Positions 20,132 to 30,350 of a stretch of DNA of 64,000 bases are shown here, one piece after another. The position numbers and the translations under genes are program-made. This DNA comes from Antedon mediterranea (Eukaryota; Echinodermata; Crinoidea; Comatulida; Antedonidae): NCBI RefSeq assembly GCF_964355755.1, contig NC_092674.1:11537001-11601000 (forward strand), written 5' to 3'. The notes beneath the pieces were generated by a model. The model had not been told where the DNA came from and searched no databases. It saw only the letters and a program-made list of their open reading frames with translations. The stretch's first letter is position 1. The number at the start of each line of letters is the position of its first letter.

Positions 20132-21874
20132 TGGTATTAGACAGGTTCCATTTCTCAAAAAACGGCCTAGAAAACGAATCAAGAAGCATTTTTGGGTAGA
20201 AGCTGGGATCCACTTGATTTAGGATATTTCGACCTCGCTGATTACGAATATGGCGGATCCCAAGCAAAATTCGGCCATCTAAGCCCTTAATTTGCATAAT
20301 TAAAAATGGCGGCCATTTTTTATAATTACCCTATATCTCGAGAACCACTAGTCACAGATAATTAATTTTGGTCTCAAATTGTTTTAAATATATGTTTTTA
20401 TATTCACTTTAATGACACATTTTCTCAAAAAATGGATGCAAGTCTTATTTCTGACATTTTGACCTTTGACCTTGATTATCGTATCTCAGTAACCAATAAT
20501 CTGAGAGACACGAAATAGGGCTCAAATTGTTCAGAAACTATACATTCATATTTATTATAATGAAATGTTTTTACAAAAAATGGCCGATTCTACAACTATT
20601 GACCTTTGAACTATTAGTCAAATATAATAATATAACTTTGAAAATTGTGGTCTTATGATTTTTTTTTTCTTTTTAAATTGTTTTAAACATGTGTGTTTCT
20701 ATCCAGTCTAATGGCACATTTTGTACAAGAATGGCCGATAGTATGGTTATTGACCTTTAAAATACAGCATAGGCCTACTGTATACTAAATACAGTATAAT
20801 ATAATTGCATAACTATGAAATTATTTATACACAATAATAATTAGTAAAATTATAAAATTCACTGCCATCAAATATGATGTATTATGATTTATATAGATTC
20901 AAAAAAAAATTTGAGCACGCAAGTTACATTTGGAAATTACCTGCCATCAATATGATGGAGTATGATTATAGATTTAAAAAAGAATTTGAACACGTAAGCT
21001 ACATTTGAAAATTACCTGCCATCAATATGATGGATTATGATTATAGATTTAAAAAAGAATTGTAACACGTCAGCTACATTTGGAAATTTGGAAATTACCT
21101 GCTATCAATATGATGGAGTATGATTATAGATTTAAAAAAGAATTTGAACACGTAAGCTACATTTGAAAATTACCTGCCATCAATATGATGGATTATGATT
21201 ATAGATTTAAAAAAGAATTGTAACACGTCAGCTACATTTGGAAATTTGGAAATTACCTGCCATCAATATGATGGATTATGATTGTATAGATTTTTAAAGA
21301 TGTGAACACGTAAGCTACATTTGAAAATTACCTGCCATCAATATGATGGATTATGATTATAGATTAAAAAAAGAATTTGAACACGTCAGCTACATTTGGA
21401 AATTTGGAAATTACCTGTCATCAATATGATGGATTATGATTGTATAGGTTTGAAAGAAAATGTGAACACGTAAGCTACATTCGGAATGAACATGTTAAGG
21501 GCATCAGTTTTGATCATTCATGCAAAGGTTTCCGTCATCTTTAGCGTTGTTACAGCGGCATAAAGCTGTACATGGTAGTTTTGACTTCTTGCACCTACAT
21601 CTATTGGTTATGCATCGTGTCTTGCATCCACAATAAATCATCTCTAACGAAGGAGTAGGAATAGCTTCATTTTTCAGAAGCACTGGTTGAAGTTTACCAT
21701 TAGATAGCTCCCAACCAAAATCTGTTGGTGATGGCAAATGCTGGATTGGCGATACAGCTTTTTTCCATACGAGTGCTTGGAAGTGTGCTCTTTTTATATG
21801 TTGGTGCACTGCATCGCTTGTTGGAGGTAATGCCTCTGGTTTTTTTTTTTTAAACATGGCATGCCTAACTTCAT
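20132..21874 (-). mobile_element. Copy 1 (3' part) of CxC-protein element
   Basis: Inverted copy of 22587-24121. From the junction leftward: the 3' half of a protein pseudogene, a 75/83-bp minisatellite, then ~730 bp of non-coding 3' sequence ending near TTAGACAGGTTCCATTT (20134). The matched 20131-20320 and 23930-24122 ends include GGGATCC, GCGAGGTCGAAATATC and GGCGGCCATTTTT. Confidence 0.85.
20860..21490. repeat. Minisatellite with alternating 75/83-bp units
   Basis: TTACCTG recurs at 20937, 21012, 21095, 21170, 21253, 21328 and 21411: intervals 75, 83, 75, 83, 75, 83. The 8-bp difference is a TGGAAATT duplication. So the repeating unit is a 158-bp dimer. Confidence 0.9.
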
Positions 21875-22575
21875 TGGTACTTTTAACTTGACCAACACCG
21901 TAAACGTAGCAAATGAATCTTTCCGATTTCATAATAACTTGGTCACTGATAGGTTTTCTCCCAGGTCTTTAATTAGTTCATAATTTTTTTGTAATACTTC
22001 CCATGCCGATGCCTTTAAGTGACCACTTAGATATGAGCAGGGAAGAGTTAAATTACTGTATGTATGTATTAATGTAATTTAACTCTTCCCTAGATATCAG
22101 GTAGTATCGCATCTACTAATAGTGTGGAATGGAATCAGTGCTTTTGCAGAACCATCCGGCAAGGCTTGAAAAATGTCTTTTATAGATACTTTCTTTTTTT
22201 GGATGTACCTGTCATCATCCATTTGGATACCATGCTTTGGTAGTGAGACACTAGAATCACTAGTACGCCTGTATCCCTAGAAGCAACTACAACTGTGTCG
22301 TATCGGACATTGGCAGCATGACAAGTCGCGTGTCCGCTTCTTCATGATATCCTACCAGAGACAATGTATTCGTGTAGACTTTTGATGATTTAACAACTGA
22401 TTCTTCCATAAATCCACCAGCTGTGACAATTTCTTTGTCTATAGGAGCTTGACGAATCAACTCCTCTGATAGAAATCGTGCCAGATCTGCTTTATTTTCT
22501 TGTAATGCCAAAAAGTTCGACCAGCAATTTGGCTGGCTGTGTTTTGGTTCATCTTTGTCTGGTGGTGTCCTTTAT
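21504..22575 (-). pseudogene. CxC-tailed transposon-type protein, frameshifted
   Basis: Reading from 22575 downward: FLALQENKADLARFLSEELI, then YHEEADTRLVM, a frameshift, VVVASRDTGVLVILVSHYQS, another shift, AKALIPFHTI...CDTT, a 55-bp MITE, YLSGHLKASAW, another shift, then an intact tail from 21932 to 21504. The tail has KKKKPEALPPTSDAVHQHI and a Cys-rich end CGCKTRCITNRCRCKKSKLP-CTALCRC. This belongs to a family scattered in many animal genomes ('HEEADTR', 'GCDTT', CxC tail); its biochemical role is not established and I do not assign one. At least three frame breaks make it dead. Confidence 0.75.
22038..22092. mobile_element. 55-bp palindromic hAT-like MITE with 8-bp TSD
   Basis: CAGGGAAGAGTTAAATTAC and its inverse TAATTTAACTCTTCCCT flank a short centre. 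Duplicated target GATATGAG (22030-22037) and GATATCAG (22093-22100), one mismatch. The 8-bp TSD and CAGGG ends suggest hAT. The same end is seen at 56409-56425. Confidence 0.85.
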
Positions 22576-22599
22576 CGACAGTTTTAAGTTAGGCATGCC

Positions 22600-22960
22600 A
22601 TGTTTAAAAAAAAAACAAAACCAGAGGCATTACCTCCAACAAGCGATGCAGTGCACCAGCATATAAAAAGAACACACTTCCAATCACTCATATGGAAAAA
22701 AGCTGTATCGCCAATCCAGCACTTGCCATTACCAACAGATTTAGGTTGGGAGCTATCTAATGGTAAACTTCAACCAGTGCTTCTGAAAAATGAAGCTATT
22801 CCTACTGCTTCGTTAGAGATGATTTATTGTGGATGCAAGACACGATGCATAACCATATAGATGTAGGTGCAAGAAGTCAAAACTATCATGTACAGCTTTA
22901 TGCTGCTGTAACAACGCTAAAGATGACGGAAACCTTTGCATGAATGATCAAAACTGATGC
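22600..22960 (+). pseudogene. Second copy of CxC-protein 3' end, broken
   Basis: Frame 22600-22860 reads KPEALPPTSDAVHQHIKRTH and ends CGCKTRCITI then stop, in the middle of the Cys-rich tail. The remainder of the tail (CRCKKSKL-like codons) continues in another frame to ~22955. 5' half absent. Confidence 0.8.
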
Positions 22961-22974
22961 CCTTAACATGTTCA

Positions 22975-23660
22975 TTCCAAATGTAGCTTACGTGTTCACA
23001 TTTTCTTTCAAACCTATACAATCATAATCCATCATATTAATGGCAGGAAATTTCCAAATGTAGCTGACGTGTTCAAATTCTTTTTTAAATCTATAATCAT
23101 AATCCATCATATTGATGGCAGGTAATTTTTAAATGTAGCTTACGTGTTCACATCTTTAAAAATCTATAATCATAATCCATCATATTGATGGCAGGTAATT
23201 TTCAAATGTACCTAACGTGTTCACATTTTCTTTCAAACCTATAGGCCTACAATCATAATCCATCATATATAGCAGGTAATTTCCAAATTTCCAAATCTAG
23301 CTGACGTGTTCAAATTCTTTTTTAAATCTATAATCATAATCCATAATATTGATGGCAGGTAATTTCCAAATGTTGCTGACATGTTCACATCTTTAAAAAT
23401 CTATAATCATACTCCATCATATTGATGGCAGGTAATTTCCAAATGTTGCTGACATGTTCACATCTTTAAAAATCTATAATCATACTCCATCATATTGATG
23501 GCAGGTAATTTCCAAATGTTGCTGACATGTTCACATCTTTAAAAATCTATAATCATACTCCATCATATTGATGGCAGGTAATTTCCAAATGTAACTTGCA
23601 TGTTCATTTTTTTATAAATCTATATAAATCATAATACATCATATTTGATGGCAGTGAATT
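22975..23660. repeat. Inverted counterpart minisatellite
   Basis: Same unit in reverse complement (ATCCATCATATTGATGGCAG, GGTAATTT). Three near-identical ~74-bp units at about 23340-23580 look recently amplified. The strict 75/83 alternation is not kept on this side. Confidence 0.85.
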
Positions 23661-24295
23661 TTATAATTTTACTAATTATTATTGTGTATAAATAATTTCA
23701 TAGTTATGCAATTATATTATATTTAGTATACAGTAGGCCTATGCTGTAGTTCAAAGGTCAATAACCATACTATCGGCCATTCTTGTACAAAATGTGCCAT
23801 TAGACAGGATAGAAACACACATGTTTTAAACAATTTAAAAAGAAAAAAAATGTCATAAGACCAACATTTATTTATTTAAAACATGTTGACACCAAAATTA
23901 ATTATCTGTGACTAGTGGTTCTCGTGATATAGGGTAATTATAAAAAATGGCCGCCATTTTTAATTATGCAAATTAAGGGCTTAGATGGCCGAATTTCGCT
24001 TGGGATCCGCCATATTCGTAATCAGCGAGGTCGAAATATCCTAAATCAAGTGGATCCCAGCTTCTACCCAAAAATGCTTCTTACATCGTATTTCAGAGGA
24101 AATAGAACTTGTCTAATTTAAAATATGCGTTGATTCCAACTGACTATTGATACTCTATAAATTCCACTTTTTGTTTTTTTTAGAATAGCAAACTTTAAAA
24201 AAGATTGTGAATTCGCCTTTGTTAATTTGCCTAAATGTAGAAAAAAAAAGAAAATAAAAACACATAGAAATTTTTAAAAGAAACTCACAATTTGC

Positions 24296-24400
24296 TCTCA
24301 ATGAAACCGTGAATGTAAATGTATAACTGTGCAGCCTCAGTGTCCAAATATTTCAACACAATTATCACCAATACAATAACTTATATATATTATACGATTG
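24296..24400 (-). other. Possible isolated exon
   Basis: Minus strand reads VLKYLDTEAAQLYIYIHGFI then ESKL before a good donor TT|GTGAGT at 24295. Reads like coding sequence, but I found no acceptor or partner exon; its phase does not fit gene A exon 1. Confidence 0.25.
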
Positions 24401-24888
24401 TACCAGTACAATATAAGTCATTGGCGAGTGAATGAATATTCAATAAAGTTATAAGATATAATTAAATTTGTCTCACATGGCAGTCAAGGTTTGGATAAAG
24501 GATAAAAAAAACCAGGCAACTTTAATACGCTTATTTTTTTAAAATAATATTGTGAACACTGTGTAAATTATATATACTCTCAAATTATTGAAACAGTGAT
24601 CATTCGGAACATTAACGGATTTCGGCAAGCCATTGTCTGGATTTTAGGTTGTGGGAATAGTGAATAAGTTAGTATTTAGGAAGTAGGTCGGCAAATTAGA
24701 AAGATCTCATGCATTATTAGGCCTATATCAGTACTTCGACAAAACAGATTATAGATTATATACGGTACTGAATTAAATACTTATAATTGTCATTGATAAT
24801 AAGAATTCCATAATGGTAATATAGAAATTGTACTGAGTTATCTAAACACTACAATAAAGTGTATTAATATCTTTTAATAAGTACAGTA

Positions 24889-25481
24889 CAGTTGAACCTC
24901 CCGTAAGCGGTCACTCTCGGGACCGGTAAAAGTGGCCGCTTACGGGAGGTTCTGTCGATAGAGTGCCAAAATCACGTATTATGGCTATGCACGATATTTT
25001 TCGACGTTAACGCAACAGGACTCTACATTCTCCAGCTAATTGTATTTTATTGTTTATGATCAGGTGGCTTAGTATTATTTAGGATTTTAGGCAAATTTTA
25101 AAAGTTTTTATCATACGAAAATGGTCAGTCAAAATCATTTGTGTAGTTTTCTCATAACTCATCTTAAAAACACAGGAATGTTCTTATTAATAAAGCTAAA
25201 ATATAAAACACAAGTACCAAAATTGTATACAAATTTTCCGTTGGCCGCTTGGAGGTAATTTACCATACAAAAAATCTAATTCTCAGAAAAAAAAATATTG
25301 CCGCGGCCGCTTACGGCAGGTGGCCGCTTACGGCAGGTGGCCGCTTACGGCAGGTGGCCGCTTACGGGAGGTGGGCCTACCAAATGCACTAATTAGTTAG
25401 TTAATTCTTTAAAAACAAACGGGCTTTTGAAAGTGCGGCCGTTAAGGGAGGTGGCCACTCACGGAGGTTCATGATCAACTG
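24889..25481. mobile_element. Pogo/Tigger-like MITE, 593 bp, TA target
   Basis: Starts TA-CAGTTGAACCTCCCGTAAGC and ends GGAGGTTCATGATCAACTG-TA. Ends of the type CAGT..AACCTC with TA duplication are typical of pogo/Tigger relatives. The paralogous locus near 30095-30125 lacks it, giving an empty site. Confidence 0.85.
25300..25376. repeat. 17-bp tandem repeat inside the MITE
   Basis: GGCCGCTTACGGCAGGT repeated about four times, the last with GGGAGGT. The unit is an inner part of the terminal repeat itself (GGCCGCTTACGGGAGGT at 24935), so the end sequence was amplified in place. Confidence 0.9.
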
Positions 25482-25789
25482 TATATAATATTTTAAATAA
25501 TAATTTTACTTACTTTAACTTACTTACATAACATTGTTGAAGCTGATTGAATATCAATTCACTCTCATAACCCTTCAAACTTCCTATCGACTTTATTTCC
25601 CAACAAAATTATTTTCAACTTGGCTGTCTTTCGAAATTCCATCATTTATCAGGATTATATCAGGGACGGCGACGACCAATTGAACGTTTTTCTATTGTCC
25701 TTTTATTTAGTGAAAGTAATCTACTTGGACAAAGTAGATAATATAAAAGCAGACAAGCGCTGCCTCTGAGTGGACTAGAATAAAAGAAA

Positions 25790-25885
25790 TGGAGGCACAA
25801 GTTGGTGAATAGATATAATCTGCATATCAAGCAGAAGGTTCCGGGTTCGGGCTTGCGAGATATAGAGCTATATTGACTTTCGAAA
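25790..25885 (+). repeat. tRNA-derived SINE or tRNA pseudogene
   Basis: Anticodon-arm-like hairpin TCTGC-ATATCAA-GCAGA followed by a B-box region CCGGGTTCGGGCTTGCG. Shares the ATATCAA loop with 29510-29600 on the other strand. Confidence 0.5.
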
Positions 25886-26124
25886 ACCCAGGCATTTTTG
25901 TCGAACAAATAAATGAAATTAAATGAAAAATACCATCCAATAACTTAATGCTTTAAAATTACAAAAGGAAGGTAGGTAGGTGTGTATCTTGGTCTTGAGC
26001 ATTACACATTTCGGTATCACATTCTCACAAATACAAAATTCCAGGCAACCTGCGTATATGGAATTGTGCATACTGTAATACTTTAATTGAGTTTTTAGTG
26101 ACCAAATACATTCGTTTGTTTATA

Positions 26125-28585
26125 TTCGTTCCCCTAACGGGGTTTTATTTCCACAATATTTAGGCCTCTGGCCCTTATATCTTACATACAAATCATACGA
26201 TAATATTTTCTGGTTGGGTTACAAAATAATATTTTCTATTTTCGTAAGCTAAATAAACAAAATTTGCTAAATCTTGGACTACTCTAGTGTTGCACATTAA
26301 AAAATAAAACTTATTTAAACAAGGGAACGTGTGATAAAAATTAGGAATATATAAGTTTCTGAGTTCGGAATAATATGGACAGACTAACATAAAATGAAAT
26401 TCGTCTTCAATAGAATTCATATTGCATAATTTATATAAACGGTTTTGAAGTGGGATTTTGTTCCATCTTCCCTTTTCTATTTCCAAATCTAACACTCCTA
26501 AACGAAATTTTGTGAATATATTTTTATGTTTCCAATTTTTAAGTGTAACAAATGATAACTTATTTCAATTTTCGTTTTAAAATACTTAAAATATTTTAGT
26601 TTTGAATGTAAAGAAAATTGTTCAAAATATTTTTGTTTTTCTAAATCAATCAGTCGTAATTTAAATTCTTTAATAAATAATTTCTTGTCTTCAATCATTT
26701 GATTGTACCAAACATAACCAAAGCCGGTAGAACAAAGTAAATGTTTTACCTGACTAGCCCAGCAATATTCATTTCTGTTAATTTTTCTTAACTGAAAACT
26801 GTAACATTTAAAAATAAATCTATTTTTATCCATGTCAATAATATGCAACCAAAAACGAATAATTGAAATTAAACAATCGACATGCAAGGAAACTCTGCCT
26901 AATTCTGTAGTTACGGCTGCGCTAGGGGCACTTTTTCCAATGTTCAAAATAAACCTCGCAAAACGCGTGTGGAAATTATTAATAATTATTTGGTTAGAAA
27001 ACCCCCATATTTCACTGCCGTAAATTAAAATTGGTAATATTTTTGTGTCAAAAATATAATTCCATGTATTTTCTGGTAAATATTTCATATTTCGACTAAT
27101 AAAAGATTTAACGGAAAATAACGCGTTGTTTGCTTTTTGACAATTATATTCAAGTGCTTTGTTCCACTGACCATTTGAACTAAATACCACCCCTAAATAA
27201 TTATAAGTCGTAACAACCTCCATTTGAATATTCCTGTAATACCATTTTTCAAAATATTTTAGTTTCCCACCCTTTTTAAATACCATTATTTTTGATTTAT
27301 TTATGTTTACACTGAGACCCCATGTGTCACAAAAATGTTCGAGTTTATTTATTAAAATTTGTAAGCCCCTTACCGTATCTCCAAATAATACTAAGTCATC
27401 AGCGTATAATAAATGATTGATAAAGCTGTCTTCAACTTGTATTTTGTCGCTATCTCTACTCTGATTTAGATCATAACTTAAATCATTCATAAATATGTTG
27501 AAAAGTAAAGAGGATAAAGGTGAACCTTGTTGTATTCCAATAGAACAGTCAAATGGAAATGTCACTTTGTTACCAATTTTTACATGTGCAGACAAATTGT
27601 TATACATAGACTGAATTATATTGTACATATTACCATTTACACCTATTCGTTTTAATTTAAGTAAAAGAAAACTATGATTTATACTATCGAAGGCACGCTT
27701 GAGATCAATGAAACAGCAGAATACCCTACCTCGTTTTTTACTTAAATATTTTGCAATGATACTATTTAAAATAAAAATATTGTTGAATGTGCGAAAACCC
27801 TTACGAAAACCTGCTTGCTCTTGATAAATAATGTTGTTATTTTCAGTGAAGTGGTCTAATCTTGATTTAAGGATGTGTAACAAAATTTTGCCAAGTATCG
27901 GAATAAGAGCAATGCCTCTGTAATTTTCTGGCTTATTCTTTTTGCCCTTTTTGTAAATAGGAATTATCATGCTCGTCGCCCATTGTGTTGGGAATTGGCC
28001 CAACTGAAAAATTGAATTAAAAATAAGTTTTAAATTATCAAATAAGAAATTGGGTGCATTTAAGATATATTCTAAAAACATACCATCCATACCAGGAGAT
28101 TTTCCTGATTTCTGCATTTTCAATGCTTGTTTGATTTCACCCAAGTCAATTTCTGAATTGAGGTTATCGTTTTCGTTAACAATGTTATGTACTATTTCGT
28201 CTGTAACTTTGTTAACTGGCTCGGGGGGTTCAAACAGTGATTGGAAATGATCTCGCCATTCGTTAATTGTTATTTCCGAAGTTATTGTTTGTTTATGAGT
28301 TTTTAATTTTGATCAAAATTGTTTTGAGCTCCTATTACTGGCTGCTATTAAAATTTCGTCACGTTTTTGTTTTTGATGGTTATATTTCTTTTGTCTTATT
28401 GTTTTTTTGTATTCCTTTTTAAGTTTGATATAATTATTAAATGAATTCTGTTGATCGTTATTTCTTAAAGCTAAAGCTTTATTCAATTCTTTTTTTAAAT
28501 CTTTTTTTTAAAGTAAGGCATTCGCGATCAAACCAGTTATTTGTTCTCTTAACATTTTGAATAGTGGTATTAGCGGTAAATGTAA
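26125..28585 (-). mobile_element. 5'-truncated LINE with near-complete RT
   Basis: Main frame 28144-26498, in frame back to ~28312, reads (in pieces) KSGKSPGMDGMFLEYILNAP, PENYRGIALIPILGKILLHI, EQAGFRKGFRTFNNIF, CFIDLKRAFDSINHSFLLLK, GIQQGSPLSSLLFNIFMNDL and LLYADDLVLFGD: the RT blocks of a non-LTR retrotransposon with catalytic F-x-D and YADD. An in-frame TGA near 28314 interrupts 'KQF-stop-SKLK', and the linker WFDRECLTLKKK is still readable to ~28560. After a frame change at 26498, 26495-26193 codes for RLYKLCNMNSIEDEFHFMLV-C, the C-terminal zinc segment. The endonuclease is missing (5' truncation). The 3' end has CCCCGTTAGGGG at 26128-26139. Clade uncertain (Jockey superfamily/L2-CR1-like). 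Confidence 0.9.
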
Positions 28586-28586
28586 C

Positions 28587-28680
28587 AAACCGGTTTCCGT
28601 TTTTTTATTATTTGTTGTTGTATAGTATATGGAATATTTATTCTGAAATAAAGTGATCAAATCAAATCAAATCAAATGTA
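28587..28680 (+). mobile_element. LINE-type 3' tail (TCAAA)n
   Basis: ATAAAGTGA followed by (TCAAA)4 looks like the 3' terminus of a different non-LTR element on the plus strand, abutting the truncated 5' end of the minus-strand LINE. Confidence 0.5.
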
Positions 28681-28824
28681 ATGTAGTGATATAGATTTAT
28701 AATTGAAGAATCAACATTAGTATCACAATTCAATTGAGTTCACCAATTTGCCCAGAAAGGTCCGTAGAAGAAATTGTCCGAGATGTTTTAATGTCCATTA
28801 GGCATAATAAGTAGTTCCCCACAG

Positions 28825-29202
28825 AAAACAGTTGATTTGACCTATGATCTTCCCCATCGTAAAACTATTAGATATTGTCACTTTTTAAGCACGGATTGGA
28901 AAGGGCCAGTTTGTCATTTTAACCCCTCAAATACAATTAATCAACACATCCAAAAGATGCCTGGACAAACTTTAGGACCAATAGTTAAGTCCAGAGATGA
29001 TGTAATGACATATACTAATGAACAGAAGCCGATATACCCCCAAGTTTCAGAAGAACCCAGACACACCATACCGACACTTCCTCTCCTCAGAAGCACATCT
29101 TATACAGCCACACCTCACTTACAGCATTGTTTATACTTTGTTCCTGTTTCTGTAATACCGTATTATCCTGTATCATTCTTGAATTTATATTATATTGTGT
29201 AG
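28825..29202 (+). CDS. Candidate terminal exon, unknown product
   Basis: After a possible acceptor CCCACAG (28816-28822) the frame is open to the stop at 29200-29202 (ATG at 28837, 121 codons). It includes TYDLPHRKTIRYCHFLSTDW, KGPVCHFNPSNTINQHIQK and YTNEQKPIYPQVSEEP, rich in Pro, Tyr, Thr and His. AATAAA follows ~20 bp after the stop, as in a last exon. I do not recognise it; the style resembles short axonemal or ciliary proteins, which is only an impression. No upstream exon was found. It could also be a retroelement relic. Confidence 0.4.
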   Translation, partial: KTVDLTYDLPHRKTIRYCHFLSTDWKGPVCHFNPSNTINQHIQKMPGQTLGPIVKSRDDVMTYTNEQKPIYPQVSEEPRHTIPTLPLLRSTSYTATPHLQHCLYFVPVSVIPYYPVSFLNLYYIV

Positions 29203-29221
29203 TAGCCTATACCGTATTTCT

Positions 29222-29229
29222 GAATAAAC
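29222..29229 (+). terminator. Candidate polyadenylation signal
   Basis: GAATAAAC shortly after the stop of the 28825-29202 frame; the only support for that frame as a terminal exon apart from its length. Confidence 0.4.
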
Positions 29230-29509
29230 AATTGTGATATTTCAACCAAGAGAGTAGAGTCTTTAATACAGTAAAACCTCACACATTATAGTACATGGTG
29301 GAATATTATTAAATCGTTATTAATGATTTTGTATTTATTATATTTATTTATTAAGTTTTTTCGTTGTTTTCGTAACATTCTATCCATTAGAGGTAACGTC
29401 ACAATGAAAATCCGATAGCAAATGGAACTCAATCATTTAGATGTCCTAAGAAAAAGTGTCAATATTATAAAACGTTGAAAGATGACGAAATATGTGAGAA
29501 AAAATCGCC

Positions 29510-29600
29510 TCGTCCGAGATTCGAACCCGGATTATTCTACTTGATATGCAGACAACTGAGGGTTTCGTGGTACTGTATGAATAGTTCACACATTTCTTAA
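29510..29600 (-). repeat. tRNA-derived SINE or tRNA pseudogene
   Basis: Minus strand: CTGCATATCAAGTAG hairpin, CCGGGTTCGAATCTCGGAC (T-arm with B-box), then ATTTTTTC, a Pol III stop. Same ATATCAA loop as 25790-25885. Confidence 0.5.
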
Positions 29601-29984
29601 TAGCTTTCTTCTTTGTTAACATTCTTTCATAATTAAGGCTATATGAATAGTAGCACACACCACCACCCCATCATCATCAAACACTTTAATCATAAAATGA
29701 TTATCATATTGGCCATTATGCGGATTTGCGGTATTTCCATGATAACTTTCTTGAAAAATGACCTCTATTGACTATAAGTTGAATGTCATTTAACGTAATT
29801 ATTTACTCCACTGATCAGGATACGGTTGGTACTTAATTCACAACAATTACTTATTGGTACCAGACCGTTATACAATTGTTAACGTACGGTATAGTATCAC
29901 AGGTTGCGACTAATGGCATAATTAGGTTCTCTATTCAGAGATAATTGATCTATGGCTTTGTTAACTAGGCGTGATTCTACTTAT

Positions 29985-30350
29985 ATACTGAATTAAGTAC
30001 TTAGATTGTCATTGATGACTGATAAGCATTCCATAATAGTAATATGGAAATTGTACCGTGTTATCTAAACACTACAGTATTGTATTAATATTTATTTTAA
30101 GAAGTATATATGCTATTTTAAAAATAATAGTTACTTTTACTTACTTACATAACATTGTTGAAGCTGATTTAATGATCAAATTCACTTTCATAACCCTTTA
30201 AACTCCCCATCGACTTTATTTCCCAACGATATTATTTTTAACTTGGCTGTATTGTCCACCGAACTTCCATCATTTACCATTCCGGATTAAATCAGTTAGG
30301 GATGGCGGCGACCAACTGCACAATTTTCTATTGCCCTTTTATTCACGCAT
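29985..30350. repeat. Direct duplication, copy 2 (empty site)
   Basis: Counterpart of 24735-25690 without the 593-bp MITE: ...AAGTATATATGCTATTTTAA... spans the insertion point. Confidence 0.85.

Larger units (their letters stand above)
22587..24121 (+). mobile_element. Copy 2 (3' part) of CxC-protein element
   Basis: Head-to-head with copy 1; homology starts at TTAGGCATGCCATG and runs to about 24121 (AGAACTTGTCTAATTT). Contains pseudogene 22600-22960, a minisatellite at 22975-23660 and the shared 3' end. Confidence 0.85.
24735..25690. repeat. Direct duplication, copy 1
   Basis: Matches 29985-30350 in the same orientation (shared TTATCTAAACACTACA, TTACTTACATAACATTGTTG, TCGACTTTATTTCCCAAC, GGCTGT, GGCGACGACCAA/GGCGGCGACCAA), with the MITE 24889-25481 as the main extra segment. 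Confidence 0.85.

Noticed and set aside
25660-25908. 82-codon minus frame
   Set aside because: Overlaps the tRNA-like SINE and duplicated non-coding sequence; the paralogous copy at 30 kb does not keep it.
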